A stretch of DNA of 64,000 nt from Warburgia ugandensis (taxonomy: Eukaryota > Streptophyta > Magnoliopsida > Canellales > Canellaceae), in contig CP141137.1 in assembly GCA_035236585.1 (NCBI GenBank), positions 12,230,327 to 12,294,326 of the forward strand, written 5' to 3'. Shown here in pieces: positions 37,501-50,189 of this stretch. Position 1 is the first letter of the stretch; the number at the start of each line of letters is the position of its first letter. The position numbers and the translations under genes are program-made. Below the pieces are notes generated by a model, which did not search any database, was not told the DNA's origin, and saw nothing but the letters and a program-made list of their open reading frames with translations.

Positions 37501-37620
37501 CCCAAGAGAAGCTGTAGAACTTCTTCCAATGTCATGCTACCCAATTCCCTAGCTTGCTTTTTAGTGGAGACATGAAAAACTGAGACTGATATTTGATGAA
37601 CAAATCCAATTGAGAACTCG

Positions 37621-38170
37621 TCAGCATTGTTTCCTACCTAAAATACTGGAGTTGTAAAGAAACTCGGTCAATTGCTGCAAACTCTTTAAGTCCTGTGTTT
37701 GTTCGGCCGTTACTTCATGCATTGTTGAGGAGTTGCCAAAGTGTTTAAGTCTTTTTAGCAAGCCTTGTCTATCAATTAAACTGCAATTTGTTGAGTCCAC
37801 TGCTGAGTCCTCAATAATATAGGGTTGTGTACAAAGTGGTGGCGGCTGACTATGTACAATTTCATAAGGACTGGTTTTGAGAGATATGTGATGGGTGGGA
37901 TTGTTTTTACATACCATTCAGCCAAAGATAACTGTCTAGACCAATGCTTGGGTCTTTCCTCTGTCATGCATCATAAGAAATATTTTGAGGCTTCCAGCAT
38001 TGATTGAGTACTTAGTTTGTCCAAGAGTAACTCATTTGAAACGGTACTCCCTGGAGTTTTAATAGTTGCCAAGGGTGAGAGAAAGCAATAAAGTGGATAT
38101 ATTTGCTAAGCCTACAACCACAATTACATCCTTTGCCATAAGATTCTGCTGGACCCTTCCATTGAGATGT
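37621..38170 (-). pseudogene. Ty3/gypsy integrase remnant
   Basis: Shifted minus-strand frames read in order RLSKYIHFIAFSHPW (about 38060-38140), then MTEERPKHWSRQLSLAEWYV (about 37910-37967) and HHISLKTSPYEIVHSQPPP (about 37840-37895). These match the gypsy integrase blocks VVVDRLSKYAHF..LSHP and MTGERPKQWSKWLPLAEWWYNT..H.S...TPFE..YG..PP. Much of the catalytic core between them is deleted. No LTRs were recognised nearby. Confidence 0.72.
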
Positions 38171-40346
38171 CAATCTAGTTAGCATGAGGGACAGGAAGAG
38201 GTGGTCAGAGACTAAGATAGGCCATATTTTATTCTTTTGGCTTAAGTGAAATATTAAGATATGTCTGTCCACAACCCTTTTTTCTTTTTTCATTCTTTGT
38301 TTAAAACACAGCTGGGACCATCTTTTTCTTGCAATCAGAACCATTTGTTCACGGCCCCACTTAGATATCACATAATCCTAACCCTTTGACTGCTCAAGAT
38401 TTTTATAATGTTATGTGAGTAAATCTTTGGATTTTTGTGGGTCCACCATCTTATGGATGCTTTATCATGTGACTGAAAAGAGGCCTGCAAAATTGTAGAC
38501 AGGATGATATTGGCCACTTACTTTTGGGTCTAGGCGGACGTTTGAAGACAATGAGAAACGGTTGATGTGATTTCAGGTTCACGTGCTGTGAACTGGTCAT
38601 CCGTCATAATCAGCAGATGGGACGGGTGGGATCATACCGGATGTGAATTGCAGATGCATGAAACAAACTTCGATTTGTTTTACATGAACATCCCACAGTT
38701 CCTGAATTGGTTCCATCCAAAACCATCTAGCTGGTGGTCCTGTGTTCATCCAGAATGGTTACTGTCTATAGAAGAATCCAACCAATCAAGAACTGATTTA
38801 GGTATCAGTTTGATCTGTGGGGCAGTAGCGCTCCAAGTTAATGGATATTGGCGAACAGTTTTTGAGCTCATGCTTCGCTCAGCTCTACGTCACAGTTATA
38901 GCAATAATCTGTTAAAATAGGTGAATTCGAAGAATTTATGAAGCAAACTACTACTATTTCAACTTCTGATTTTGTTATTTCCAGCTCTTATACATTTATC
39001 AGTTGATAAATTTACGCTTCCGCACATTGATGAGGTTCCCGGAGTACTCCGGAATTGGTTGTATGATTAAAAAATGCATTGGCTAGGCTATAGTTTTGTT
39101 TTGTGATTGTAATGAACCAAGGGTGCAGGGATACAGCTACTCAGGGCTAAAGTAGGTGATGGCTCCTCGAAAATTTTAAAATTATATATATATATATATG
39201 TGTGTGTGTGTACATGTATGTATATATTAGGCTTTGACTTCACTTGTACCGGTATCTTACTTCTACCTTCGCCCTTCTCCAAATTGAGTCCTGGCTTTAT
39301 TAAAGTGTGCAAGATCTTGTACCGTAATGGTGCAAGAAGGGTCTATCCTTGCTAGGTCATAGAAAAACACTCATGACTACGGGGTTTATACATTAGAAAA
39401 AAAAACTCATTGACTTAGGACCCTTCTAGCTAGGCTTTACTTTTGAATGATTTGACCAATATTATCTTATTGGCATCCGCGCCTATTAGATGCTTCTACC
39501 TACTTGTACATTTTTTCAATCGAAAATTAGAATTGTCACCGTCTTAGAATGTAGAGCAAAAGAACAAAATAATAGCACCTAGAAGCGGCATGAGTTTTTG
39601 AACATTTGACCCGGATTTCTCAGTAAAGGTAAAAATGGGTGCAAGCTCTTTGTAGATCCTCTCTCTTGTAAGATGTAACTTGGCTCCTAGAAGGGGGCTC
39701 GTCTAATGTCATTGCATAGGTGAAATTAAGGTGTTAGCACCAGTCCATTGAGACTTGCCCGTCTTACAAATGAAATGCAGATACAAGGTCTAGATTGGAT
39801 CCATCTTTTTATGTTTTTAGGTTCCGTGAATTTCTTTGCTGATTCTCTCGCTGTGGTGGAGGTTGGTCGACCTTTTTGTGTACTGCGAACTGATTCGTTC
39901 GTTCACGATCTAATGAATGTCTCGATCCACCGGGTTCCAGTCTTTTCCCTTTTACTGAAAGACCGGTCTTGAACACATTCTTGCGCTGATGTTGTTGTTT
40001 GGAGCTGATGGATAACAGGCAGCTTCTTGAAAATCGTACATGGAATTTCCATGCAGAGCTTGCCCAACTCAATGAAAGGGGCAAAGTAAAGCACTCGATT
40101 AGAAAGAAAAAAAAAAAAAAACAAATACGAGAACTCTATGAATTAACTGCACAATATGGAAATTAATTTCAAGAAGATATCACGAGACTGCTGTTGACGC
40201 TGCCGAAGGCAATTTTGGAAAAGTTGGGTGGAGAATCTATTCATTTGGTGTTGCTGTTCTTGTAACACGCTATCGTAACCCAAAAATTCACCCCCTAAAA
40301 GAATTGGAAACTTCAAAAACCCCGTAACTGGCAAAAAGAAGGGTCG
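38171..40346. other. Intergenic and 3' flank of the receptor kinase; no supported gene
   Basis: A short (TA)n(TG)n tract lies at about 39183-39211. An A run at about 40107-40122 lies downstream of the minus-strand receptor kinase. Frames such as 38567-38920 on + have no family resemblance. Confidence 0.45.
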
Positions 40347-43300
40347 TCAAACTCCAATGCTCTCCAGATTTTCTGACACCATCTTCATTCTAGGCCGTAA
40401 TTCGGGATCCGTTTCTGTGCATGCCAATGCAATATGGAACACAGCCAGCACCTCTTTCTTGGCACGCACCTCCTGCAACAAAACCGGGTCCACCATTTCT
40501 GATAAAGGCTTCTCCTCCTCGAACCCTTTCCGGACCCACCTCACCAGCTCCAACACTTCCGTTGATGATGAGGAAGTCGATGGAGATGGAGAGGAAAGCT
40601 CAGGAGATTTCCCTGTTAGCAGCTCCAGCAAAACCAACCCAAATGAGTAGACATCCCATTTCTGCGTGGGCCTGGTACCAGGTAGTCGGGCCTCCGGAGC
40701 CCTGTAATTGTGGGTTCGCTCAGGCAAGACGGTCTTGCTGGTTGGGAGAGCGGAACCGATGAAGCCGCCGGAGTAGGTAGCGCTGTCACCACCAGAAATG
40801 CTGATGAGTCTGTTCAGGCCAAAATCGGAGATGTATGGGTTGAATTCCGCATCCAGGAGGATGTTTGAGGGCTTGATATCGCCGTGCACGTATTTTCGTG
40901 GGCTGCACTCGTGGAGATAAGCAAGCCCACGCGCTGTTCCCTTGGAGATTCTCAACCGAGTCGACCAGGTGAGACTCGGAGAAGGTTGACCATTTCGACC
41001 TGCAGAAACATATATAAAGCAAGAGGAAATTAATCTGATAGTGTTGGGATCTCCTGGGTTAGAAATTAGATAATTCTGTTGGAATATTTCCATCTCCAAC
41101 AGGAAAAATCAGGGTAAAAACGACTAGACGTAAAGAACTCTTATCTATGAAGAACAGAATACAAGGGAAACAGAGACTGTCTCAATCCTGCTGCTTTCTA
41201 TCTCCTGCCCACTTCTGAGATTAGAAACGAGCTCCGGCAAGTACTTCACACAGAGTGTGAGAACTGGTAAGCGGACACACACCATGCATCCAAAAACCAC
41301 GTATGTAAGAAGTGTGGGCAGATGACCCATTCACAGCATCCACATTCTACGCCTCCTGCTGCTTGTATTTGTAGGTAGTGGCAGGAGGTGAAATGCAGCA
41401 CCTTAGAAGAAGACACAAAAGAAGGGTGGAAATAACAGTTAGGGTCAGACAGGAAGACACAAAAATTGGATGGGGCTGTGTCCAGGGTGCAGGGTTTGGT
41501 CCACAAAATTTGTGATTGGCTGCATTTGATGCAATCTTATGTGTAGAGTACCAAGCTTTTTGAGAAGAATGGTCTTTTCAACCGGTACTGGTATCCGCAG
41601 AGAAGAAGATAAAGCCACTTTCAATGTTCGACTACACGGGTAAAATTAGTGAAGTGCGCAAACCCAGTCTTTGTTTTGTTTAATCAATAAAACAAACCTC
41701 AACTGCCTAAAAGTCAGACTAAAGTGCACTAACGATTCCATTAACTGTCCTATTTATGCACTCCAATCTATCCAAACCGTCCATTCGGCACGGCATTTAT
41801 GACATGTCTAGCAAGCCATCGTATCCGTCAATGGAGAAGTCGAGACAGCGACCTACAAAGATCCATTAATGTCCTTTCGGAAATGGGGCCGTCCATTACA
41901 TCAGCAAGCCACAGAGTGAGAGAGGGAGATGTACGGTTCAGATTTTCCCCCTTGTACTTTTTGATGCCAAATCTCACGACCTATATGCTCATATTTTTCT
42001 GTAATCCAAACCATCCATCTGCTTCTTGTCACTATTAAATGACCAAACTTTAACTCTCCAATTGACAGGCCTTTGACTTATTTGTGAAAAATATGAGCCG
42101 TCCATTTAGAAACAAAGAACATCAAAGGCTAGAAACAAATTACAGATCCTTTGAGTTGGCCATTGGCCCATTAGAAGCAGAGCTGGTGCATATGCAGAGA
42201 TATATTGAATCAAGTAATAGAATACAGAAGATGGAGAAGAGAAGGTTACCACGAAGAGCAGTGCTCAAATTGCCATTGGAGATAAAATCGCAGATGAGCA
42301 ACTTCTCATCTGGGGCCCAGTAATAAGCCCTCAATTTGACGATGTTCGGATGCTTAACCCTTCCAATCGCCTGAATCTCGGCCGCAAATTCCTTATACCT
42401 CTGGCCCCCACCTTCTCCCAATCTCCTCACGGCCACCGGAATTCCATTCCCAAGGACAACCTTGTACACAATTCCCAACCCACTTTTGCCCAAAACATAA
42501 GCAGAGGCACGTAAAAGTTCATCCAATTCGAACGTAAATCCTTTATCAATGGCCACTAGCTCTCCTTCGACACCCCCGGCCACACCTTTTTCCGATTCAA
42601 TTTCCGACGAATTACTGGAAAATCCTCCCCAACATGCACAGCAAACGCTATTTCCTCCATTTCCCAGTTTTCCTTTGCGGGTACAACTGCAACTATCCGA
42701 ATCCTTTCTCTTCCAGTAAATATAAACTATAATCAAACTGACCAACGCTACTCCGGCAGCATCTGCGACTGAAATCAGGATAATTAGAGCTGGTTTTAGT
42801 CCTTTCTTCGCCGGAATGTTATCTTCCGGTTCCGGATTCTGATTTCCCGATGTATTTTTATGAGAACTTTTACAGCGTTTTTTCAGAGGAAAACCGCAGA
42901 GAGATGGATTGTTGAGGAAAGCCGTTGGACCTTGATTTGCAAAAGCTCCGGTCTGAGGAATCTCGCCGGTGAGATTATTGTTTCGGAGATCGATACTAAC
43001 AGTCACCGGCAATTTTCCGAGCGATGGCGGAATCTCGCCGGAAAAACTATTAAAGGACATATTTAAAGTTCCGGACAAGGATTTCAACCGACCGAGATCC
43101 GAGGGCAGCGATCCATTGAATTCGTTGTCAGAAAGGTCGAGTTGGACAAGATTCTCCAACTTGGGCCAGATTCCGGAAGGAATTTCGCCAGACAATCGGT
43201 TTCTTGAGAGCAAGAGATGCTGTAGCTGCTTGCAGTTGCCGAGTTCGCCCGGAATTCTGCCGGAGAGCGAGTTCTTGGAGAGATCGAGGTTTTGCAAGCG

Positions 43301-43735
43301 AGGTAAATTGCAGATCGACGGCGGAAGGATACCGGAGAGATTGTTACCATAGAGGAAAATGCTGTGTAGAGAAGTGGCATTGAAGAGTTGGGTCGGGATG
43401 GAGCCGTAGAAATTGTTGCTGTGGAGATTGAGTCGCCGGAGGAAAATGAGAGTTCCGAGCTCGGAGGGGATGTAACCGCGGATATTCTTGCCCGAGATTG
43501 CGATTCCAACTACTCTAGGATCGGAAAACCCGGTAACGTTCATGCAGGAGACGCCGGACCAGAGGCAGGGGTTAGAGTCGTTCTCGTTCCAGTCGGCGAG
43601 TGGAGATGACCCATCGGATGAAGAGTCCACCGCAGATTTGAGGGCGAGGAGAGAGAGTCCATCGGGGGTGAGAGAGAAAGAGAAATTAGGGTTTTGAAGC
43701 TGAAGGAAGAGGAAGCAGATGAGGAAGAGATTCAT
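40347..43735 (-). CDS. LRR receptor-like kinase, At1g67510/ZAR1 type
   Basis: Exon 1 is 43735-42250 and exon 2 is 40999-40347, with a GT-AG intron of 1249 bp; the joined protein has 712 residues (the Arabidopsis relative has about 719). The ATG at 43735 is chosen because it opens directly into a signal peptide (residues 1-21); the open frame upstream is leader. Then come an LRRNT cap (GLSLLALKSAV..ADWNENDSNPC), about six to seven LRRs (75-262), a membrane span (about 315-340), a cysteine-rich juxtamembrane stretch and a kinase domain from about 405. Identity to At1g67510 is extensive by eye (RGYIPSELGTL, LFNATSLHSIFLYGNNLSG, LLRASAYVLGKSGLGIVYK, LVRWVRKGFEEE). The usual VAIK lysine is replaced in PVAVRRL (R437), and the catalytic loop is HGD (534-536) with DFG intact (554-556). 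These changes are typical of this subfamily, so kinase activity may be weak or absent. Role: plasma-membrane signalling; ligand unknown. Confidence 0.95.
41001..42249 (-). other. Intron of the receptor kinase gene
   Basis: Donor GTAACC follows ..CTTCGTG and acceptor TTTCTGCAG precedes GTCGAAATGG, joining LRG-RNGQPSPS in phase. Frames inside it on both strands (for example 41246-41506 on -) have no family resemblance. Confidence 0.9.
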
Positions 43736-43834
43736 CTGGGACACGTCGGGAATTGTTCGGTTTGTTGGTCTTCTGTCCTGGCCTTTAGAAAGACGAAGGT
43801 TTGGGCGGCATTTATCAGACAAAACAGAGAGTGG

Positions 43835-43836
<2 letters not shown>

Positions 43837-43884
<48 letters not shown>
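43837..43884. repeat. (GA)24 microsatellite in the receptor kinase leader
   Basis: A 48-bp GA run on + (CT on the coding strand), 102 bp upstream of the ATG. CT-rich leaders are frequent in plant genes, so it may lie in the 5' UTR or core promoter. Confidence 0.95.
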
Positions 43885-43885
<1 letters not shown>

Positions 43886-43888
<3 letters not shown>

Positions 43889-44780
43889 ATTGCGGGACCC
43901 AGTTCCCGCTATAAAGACTTGTAGAGAAAGGGAGTAGAAGAAAAGCAAAGGTTTTTTCGTCCCTGGAAATGATTTGATGGTGGAAGCAGCCGGTATGGGG
44001 GTTACGTTTTGGGTCTTCAGAGGCGCAATAAGAATAAAGAACGAGGGTGTCTTATACCAAAACATCCGGGTAGGTTTTAGGTCCGTGTCAGGCATTGTTT
44101 GCTGGTGGGATACATTATGGACTGTAAATTCCGGCTAACTACAGTAGTGGAATGATGAGATGAGCCTTGACGGCAGAGGGGAAGTTACTGTTCGCGCCCA
44201 TTTCAACATCGTGGGACCGGTATTTGATTGATCTCATCCGTCCATCTGTGCCTTGAATCAGATGAACGAGTCTGATCAACTCAGGTAGGACCATCTGAAT
44301 GTGGGCCGCTGCAGAGGAAGTCACATATATGTCCGTGTATCTCAAACAAAAATAGTCTGGCGGATGTACACACGCTCGTGAGCGGGAGAAGAAGTTGACG
44401 CGCTTCATTTTTATAATTTATCATGTTCTCTGGGTAAAAAATGATAGCGCATTAGAAATCAATGTAATTGAAGGATCCTAACCATTCGTTTTGAACTTCT
44501 GAAAATTTTAATAAATATGAGTGGTCACTATTTCTTCTGATAATAACATAAGATAAAAGCATTTATAGAACAGGAAATCTGATCACCAACATTTCTAGAT
44601 CTAAAAAAAAATCTTTATAAAATATGAAAATAGGGGACTTCTTCTCACCTCCTCAAGTGCGTTTAGGCCCAGTAAGACTTTCCAAACAACTAAAAAACTT
44701 TACTTCTCTCAAATTTGATGACAATCTATTGAAATTTACATGAATTTTCAAAATTTATAAATAATTGTTAATTATCAACG
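43886..44780. other. Receptor kinase promoter region; no other gene
   Basis: Expected to hold the minus-strand promoter. No clear TATA box was assigned. Frames here are not family-like. Confidence 0.4.
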
Positions 44781-44789
44781 GAGAAAGAG

Positions 44790-44970
44790 AACCTTGACCC
44801 AATCGTAGAGTTGTCCTCACGTGACTTTGAAGTCACGAGTTTGAAGCGTAGAAACAATTTCTTACAAAAAGAAGAAAAGTAAAGCTGCATACTATAAACC
44901 CTTGTGATGGCCTTTCTAAAATTTTACATATATTAGAACTTTGTGCAATGAGCTGCTCTTTTTTTGTCAA
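44790..44970 (+). mobile_element. Au-like SINE, diverged
   Basis: GAACCTTGACCCAATCGTAG (A-box region), GAAGTCACGAGTTTGAAG (B box), ATAAACCCTTGTGATGGCC, AGAACTTTGTGCAATGAGCTG and a T run show the family layout with many substitutions. No clear target duplication. Confidence 0.7.
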
Positions 44971-45064
44971 CTAGCATTTGTAGATTTTTCTTTTGTACGA
45001 TATCATAGGTTGCCCCTCTCCCTTTTGGGTTGGGACTAATATATGAGAATGCACACAATCACCA

Positions 45065-45202
45065 TGAAGCCACTTATAAGACGTCCGAGAAAGGAGCAGA
45101 CTACAAGGACATATTTTATCATATATTTTTATAAGAGGTTATTTTTACGTCTTGAGGTTCACGACAATAACTTTTACCATTACGGCGAGGCTCCCTTTCT
45201 AA
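45065..45202 (-). mobile_element. Au-like SINE, diverged and shortened
   Basis: Minus-strand remnants of the core (GGAGCAGACTACAAGGAC), ATAAGAGGTTATTTTTACG and ACGGCGAGGCTCCCTTT (5' end). The B-box part is shortened. It lies about 100 bp from an opposite copy. Confidence 0.65.
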
Positions 45203-46169
45203 TTGCAATCCATAATTAGAAGCTAAATTTTCAAATCCTAAAAAATGACTTTTTAACAGCCAAATGTTGCCTAAATTGTACGGTGCCTAAAAGTACAGTT
45301 AAAGTCTGGGTTAAACGGGACACGTGGTTAGAAGTAGCCTTACTTTGATGCCTGGTTAAAAGCCTTACTGTATCATTTCCCTTCCAATTATTGTATGTCA
45401 TTGACCACATATTTTAAGGGCCATCTTAGGCGTCTGATTGGTCACTTTCTGAACTGCCCGTTTCCTCTTTTTTCCATCTTCTTTCTCACAGAGCTAAGCC
45501 ATGCATTGCACGCTATATTATATTAAGAAGATCGTCAGGAAGTGGCCTAACTGGGATGGGCAGCGAATGAATAATTTGGATTGAAAAACAGGTTGCTCCC
45601 ACAAAATCCTTGCATTTTGCGAGCACAGACACCACCAGCTAGGGAACATCCAAGCATGAAAATATTTCAACCGGATGATCTCAAACTCTGATAATTGGAT
45701 GCATTTTTTGTCTTGATACGGTCAGTTCCTTTTCCATCCTTTTACCACCAAGCCTGGAAAGCCATGGATGGTTCCAGTCCTGAGAGAGTAGCCTTACCTT
45801 GAAGAGCCAACCATGTAAATCCTCTTTGATATGGATCCCAAGTTGGAGCTGGTATTGGCGTCAGAATTTACACGCAGGCCCCAAAAATTTGTTCATTCGG
45901 ACTGCTCATTTTTCTCCCACATACTAGATAGGATATGCTCCAAAAATCTTCTCGACTAGATGATCTAATCACTATATATCACTGGGTAAGACCGAAAACA
46001 AGGATAGAAAAACCTTAGCAAAACTACAGTTACATGAAGGAACAAAATAGTAGTATCGGTTTTCATGTCAGGTGAAAGCCAAAACTTTATAATGGGGCAT
46101 GTAAGAGGTTATATTGTTCTTAATGACCATGTTAACTTAAATTTTCTTTTATTTCAAATTAAAATTCGA
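45203..46169. other. Intergenic, no supported gene
   Basis: No recognisable frame or repeat. Confidence 0.4.
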
Positions 46170-46174
46170 GGACT

Positions 46175-46348
46175 TAGGCAGCCTCGGTGCATGAAGCTCT
46201 CATGTATGTGGGTTCAAGGAAGGGGCAGACCACAAGGGTCAATAGTATGCAGTCTTATCTTGTATTTTGTAAGAGGCTGTTTTCACGCCTTGGACTCTTG
46301 ACTTTAAGGTCACATGATGACGACTCTACAGTTGTGTCAGGGCTCCCC
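46175..46348 (-). mobile_element. Au-like SINE
   Basis: The minus-strand copy shows GGCAGCCTCGGTGCATGAAG, GGGGCAGACCACAAGGGTC, AGAGGCTGTTTTCACGCC and GGTCACATGATGACGAC (inverse A-box side), ending GGGCTCCCCTTC. No clear target duplication. Confidence 0.75.
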
Positions 46349-46904
46349 TTCATTTCTATACTACACAAAGACAAAATATTTACTGGTAAGGTAAAAGACC
46401 TTATGCCATCCTAAAACCAGTTCATCCAATTCGTGGGCCACCTCCTCTTTAGTGAGACTTCATTGATCGGATGTTTCTAAATCATCGCATTCACTTGATC
46501 TGCATCATGTGTCTGTTTCATTAGCAAGTACCTAGCATAATGTAACATCTAAGGATTGATTTATTTTATTTTTTTTCCTTTTTGGTGGCCTGCAAATTAG
46601 ACGATTCAGATTGTCAGCAAGACTTGTAGAGGAAACATTCCATACTGGACTTAGTTTAGTATATAATCTTGGAAACCTTCCTTTGTCAACTTCAAGCCTA
46701 AAGCTAGCTCAACAGATTTAGACTCCTTTTTAATCAACTGCTGGAGAAGTCCAATTTTTAAGAAGATACAACGGTCTTCTTATTTGGCCAAATACAACAT
46801 TTGGCGAATATAAGGACGGCATGTCTATCTGGGCTTTGAATCAAGCAGAGAACCTAGCCTCCCTGATCACCACATTCTGTAACTTCATGGAATTTCCATC
46901 TGCC
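46349..46904. other. Intergenic, no supported gene
   Basis: No recognisable frame or structured repeat. Confidence 0.4.
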
Positions 46905-47037
46905 CTGTGCAGGAAGCTCTCCCATATGCAGAGTCTGGGGAAGAGGCGGACCACAAGGGTTAATAGTAGGCAGTGTTACCTTGTATTTTGGAAGAGGCGA
47001 CGACAACTTTACCATTGCAGCAAGGCTCTCCTTCTAT
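46905..47037 (-). mobile_element. Au-like SINE with internal deletion
   Basis: Shows GGGGAAGAGGCGGACCACAA, TTGTATTTTGGAAGAGGCG, then jumps directly to ACGACAACTTTACCATTGCA and AAGGCTCTCCTTC. About 35-40 bp including the B-box region are missing, so this copy lacks its internal promoter. Confidence 0.75.
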
Positions 47038-48109
47038 ATACTGATCGTAGCTGTCAATTAAATGATGAGCAAACTGTCCACCGTTTTTGTCGTGAAGCAA
47101 GGTTAGTGTCACATCGAGAGAACTCATCCATGACTTGCACTAATTGGCTACTATTCAACCTACATCAGGAAGCCAAGGGCTAATATACAAGTGACCTATT
47201 TGCTGAACTATTGAGATCCTATGGACAAAAAGAATTTTGGGAACAGACCCTACTCTCTTTTCTAAAAATCTACAGGGATACTTTGGTGTTAAGTGGCTAA
47301 GATAATCTCATCATCATATTAGAGTAGCACCATTATTTTGGACTTAATTAAGCTACCAAAGCATAACAGCAGATGGTGGGACAGTAGCAGCAATGGACAA
47401 ATCCATTTTTCAATCAGCTAGTTTCGACTGTATAAAATGTACATCTAGGATTCCCACATGGTTCTCCTTCTAAAGCATAAAGTCCCTTTATTGGACTAGG
47501 AAAGGTTGGCTACTGAAATCCCCTTTCCATATCAAATGGACTAAGTTCTCCTAAGTTGACCTCTTAGTAACATGAGTCCATGCTAGGACTCCAAGCTTAA
47601 AAAGTGTGAAAGGAGTCTACACCACCCATTGTACCTTGCCCCATGAGTTTTCTCTAGTGATTTCCTACCTCCTATCCTGACTCTAGTGATACACATGGCT
47701 CTCAGCCTTAATGCTTCTGTTGCCCACTTCCATCCTTGCTTTCCTTTACCCATCTTCTTCGGTGATATGGTCAACTTTGGGGAGGAAACTAGATCAATTT
47801 ACGACCAAATAACTATGTAGCAAGTGCACTTGCCCCCTATTGTTTTGATTATGGGCCCTGCAAATTCTCCTGTAATATTTGTTTGGGTGATGCAAAAACT
47901 GCTGGCCTTATCAGGAACCTTCTCCTTCCAATGATCCTTTTCCATTGTTATTTTGGAGCGAAGAAATGGGAGATTAATAAGCATGAAAATAAGGTACGTA
48001 GTAAATGTTGGATTCCATTCTACCTTATTAGAATTCAATTAATTCACTCTCAACAGTGCTTGAGAGAATTGTATATAGGTGACTAGTAGACTTGTGATAA
48101 ATGAAAGCA
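47038..48109. other. Intergenic, possibly with a copia LTR remnant on the right
   Basis: No supported gene. Sequence immediately downstream (on -) of the copia RNase H remnant, around 47800-48110, is where its 3' LTR would lie, but I could not define LTR ends. Confidence 0.35.
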
Positions 48110-48730
48110 CCGTAATGCCCTTGTCTACGTTGCCCCCTAAAGTGAAGGGTGTTGGTTGACAACATTCAGCTTGGCCTGCTAAGATGAAATAAGCTTCGAT
48201 CCAAGAGGTTTGGTAAAAATGTTAGGGAGCTGGTCCCTGGTGGATATGAGTATAGATTTTTAATTTGCCGATTTGTCACTTTATCTTTGATAAACGAAAA
48301 TCAACTTCAACATGCTTGGTTATAGCATAGAAGATGGATTTTTAGTAAGATATGTGGCTCCAAAATTGTCATACCATAATGTTGGGATCACCTTAGATAA
48401 CACAGAGTTTATGTAATAGTGATTGTAACGAATCCAGTTTAACAGTTGTGTTAGCAGTGACACAATACTGCAATTCTGTAAACTAGTGGGCAATGGTTGT
48501 TTGTTTGGGAACAGACCAAGAGATGAGCTTGGAACCAAGAAATATGGCAAATCCGCCAGTCTATTTGCTATCATCTAAGGATCTTGCCCAATCTGCATCA
48601 CGGAAAACATGTAGCTGTGTAGAAAGAAATCACCATAGTAGGCCATACAAGATAGTATGCTTTAGATACAAAGTGTTCATTCAACTACAGCCCAATCAAG
48701 GAACAAAATATTGGTATCTAATGTCATAGC
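48110..48730 (-). pseudogene. Ty1/copia RNase H and pol C-terminal remnant
   Basis: On -, frames read DADWARSLDDSK, GFAIFLGSKLISWSVPKQTT, then DPNIMV, LTKNPS and AITKHVEVDFRLSKIK, and later the QLPNIFTKPL-like stretch. This matches the copia end DADWAG..DDRRST.GY..FLG..LISW.SKKQ....TKHIEIDYHF..DK....DIFTKPL. Several stops and shifts. A domestication is unlikely. Confidence 0.72.
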
Positions 48731-50189
48731 ATCTAGAGCCAAAACCTTTATATATCACCCATATCGGAGTTATATTAGCGTAATAGGTGTATTGGTGTGT
48801 ATTTTTCTTTGAAATCACACTACTAAAATAACGCAACATTTGATTGTTATATCTATATTTAATTATATTTTACATGATTTTTCATGTAATATCTCCACCC
48901 AAAGTTTTATGTGCTATTTTTTATCTGAATTATAGTATTTTACTGATTATAGTTATCAACTATCCTATTTGTTATTTTTACTATTAAATTTAAATAAATA
49001 TATATTAAGTTATAAATATATAATAGAAAAAGTGCAAAATAAAAAAATTGAGGGTAATATTGAATTATTTTTAATGGAAGCTAGTAGCTACTATAGCTGC
49101 TAATCATAATAATCCAAAACCAGAGCTGAAATAATCTCCTTAACAAGCACAAATACTCTCTTCCAAAAAGTCTATGTTTGGTTTCATGTAAATTATTCTC
49201 AAATTTTTATTAATAATCTTAACCTCTAATCTAATGTGGAGAAGTGTGGTTCATGTCACACGAGCAAGATGGAGAAATGCAACTTTTGAAAACTAGCTCC
49301 TAGTCAATGAATTAGCTATCTGTCAATTCTTAGATCCCACCATGGGTGGGTTCCACAATCTATGTGATTGACAACTAACTTGATCAGTTGTAGATGCTTC
49401 TTAGCATCCTAAGGAGTAGATGCTACCCTTAGACCATTCTTATAGAAGATATGAGCCTTTTATCATGTACATAGTGTAGAAATTATTTAATCCACAAGAA
49501 ATCATCACAATTACAATCCCAGCCCCTTGTTTTGGTTGTTTAAAAATTTACAAAGAAATAAATGATCTTGATTTTCAGCCAAAAATAAACATATACTAAA
49601 ATAAATAAGCAATCATGGCATTTGATAAGCCATTGTAAACATAATGAATGTCTTAGATGTATAAAAAAGTTATCATCACGATTGAGAAAAGTTGCCAAGT
49701 ATTTTCTTTAAGAAAAGGCTGCATTAGCCTAACCAAAGTCAAATTATCAATCATTTGTAGGTGCATATGAATACTAATTACTACCCTATCCAATAACAAA
49801 AAAAAAAAGATAAGATAATGAGATATTTTGATTTTTAACTGCGAGAAATTGAAAGTGAAAGTGAAAGATCGATCTAAATGTAGGATATATTGCGTTATAT
49901 ATCAGATATTCTGACAGATAAATCCACTATGACTAATGTATTGGCTAATCCGCTCCAATTTGTATGAAAATTTCATTTTTACCAATAATATCAATAAAAT
50001 ATCATATCATTTTCCTAGAAAATTTAATATATCAGTGCCATGTGCCCAATGATCTACCATTAGATTTCACATAAATTGGCATGCACGATTGACAACAAAT
50101 GAAATATCTGAACATGCGAGTGTAATATATTGTAGGTCCCCATAGTACCATGATAAATATTTGGATCAAGAATGGGATTACCATGAAAA
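48731..50189. other. Intergenic, AT-rich, no supported gene
   Basis: No recognisable coding sequence. The region is very AT-rich near 48830-49060 and 49790-50040. Confidence 0.45.

Noticed and set aside
41246-41506. Frame within the receptor kinase intron
   Set aside because: Intron sequence without domain or coding bias.
43084-43509. 141-codon minus-strand frame over the LRR region
   Set aside because: Out of frame with the clear LRR protein at the same place.
42860-43924. Plus-strand frames opposite the receptor kinase exon 1
   Set aside because: Shadows of the LRR coding sequence; no family resemblance.
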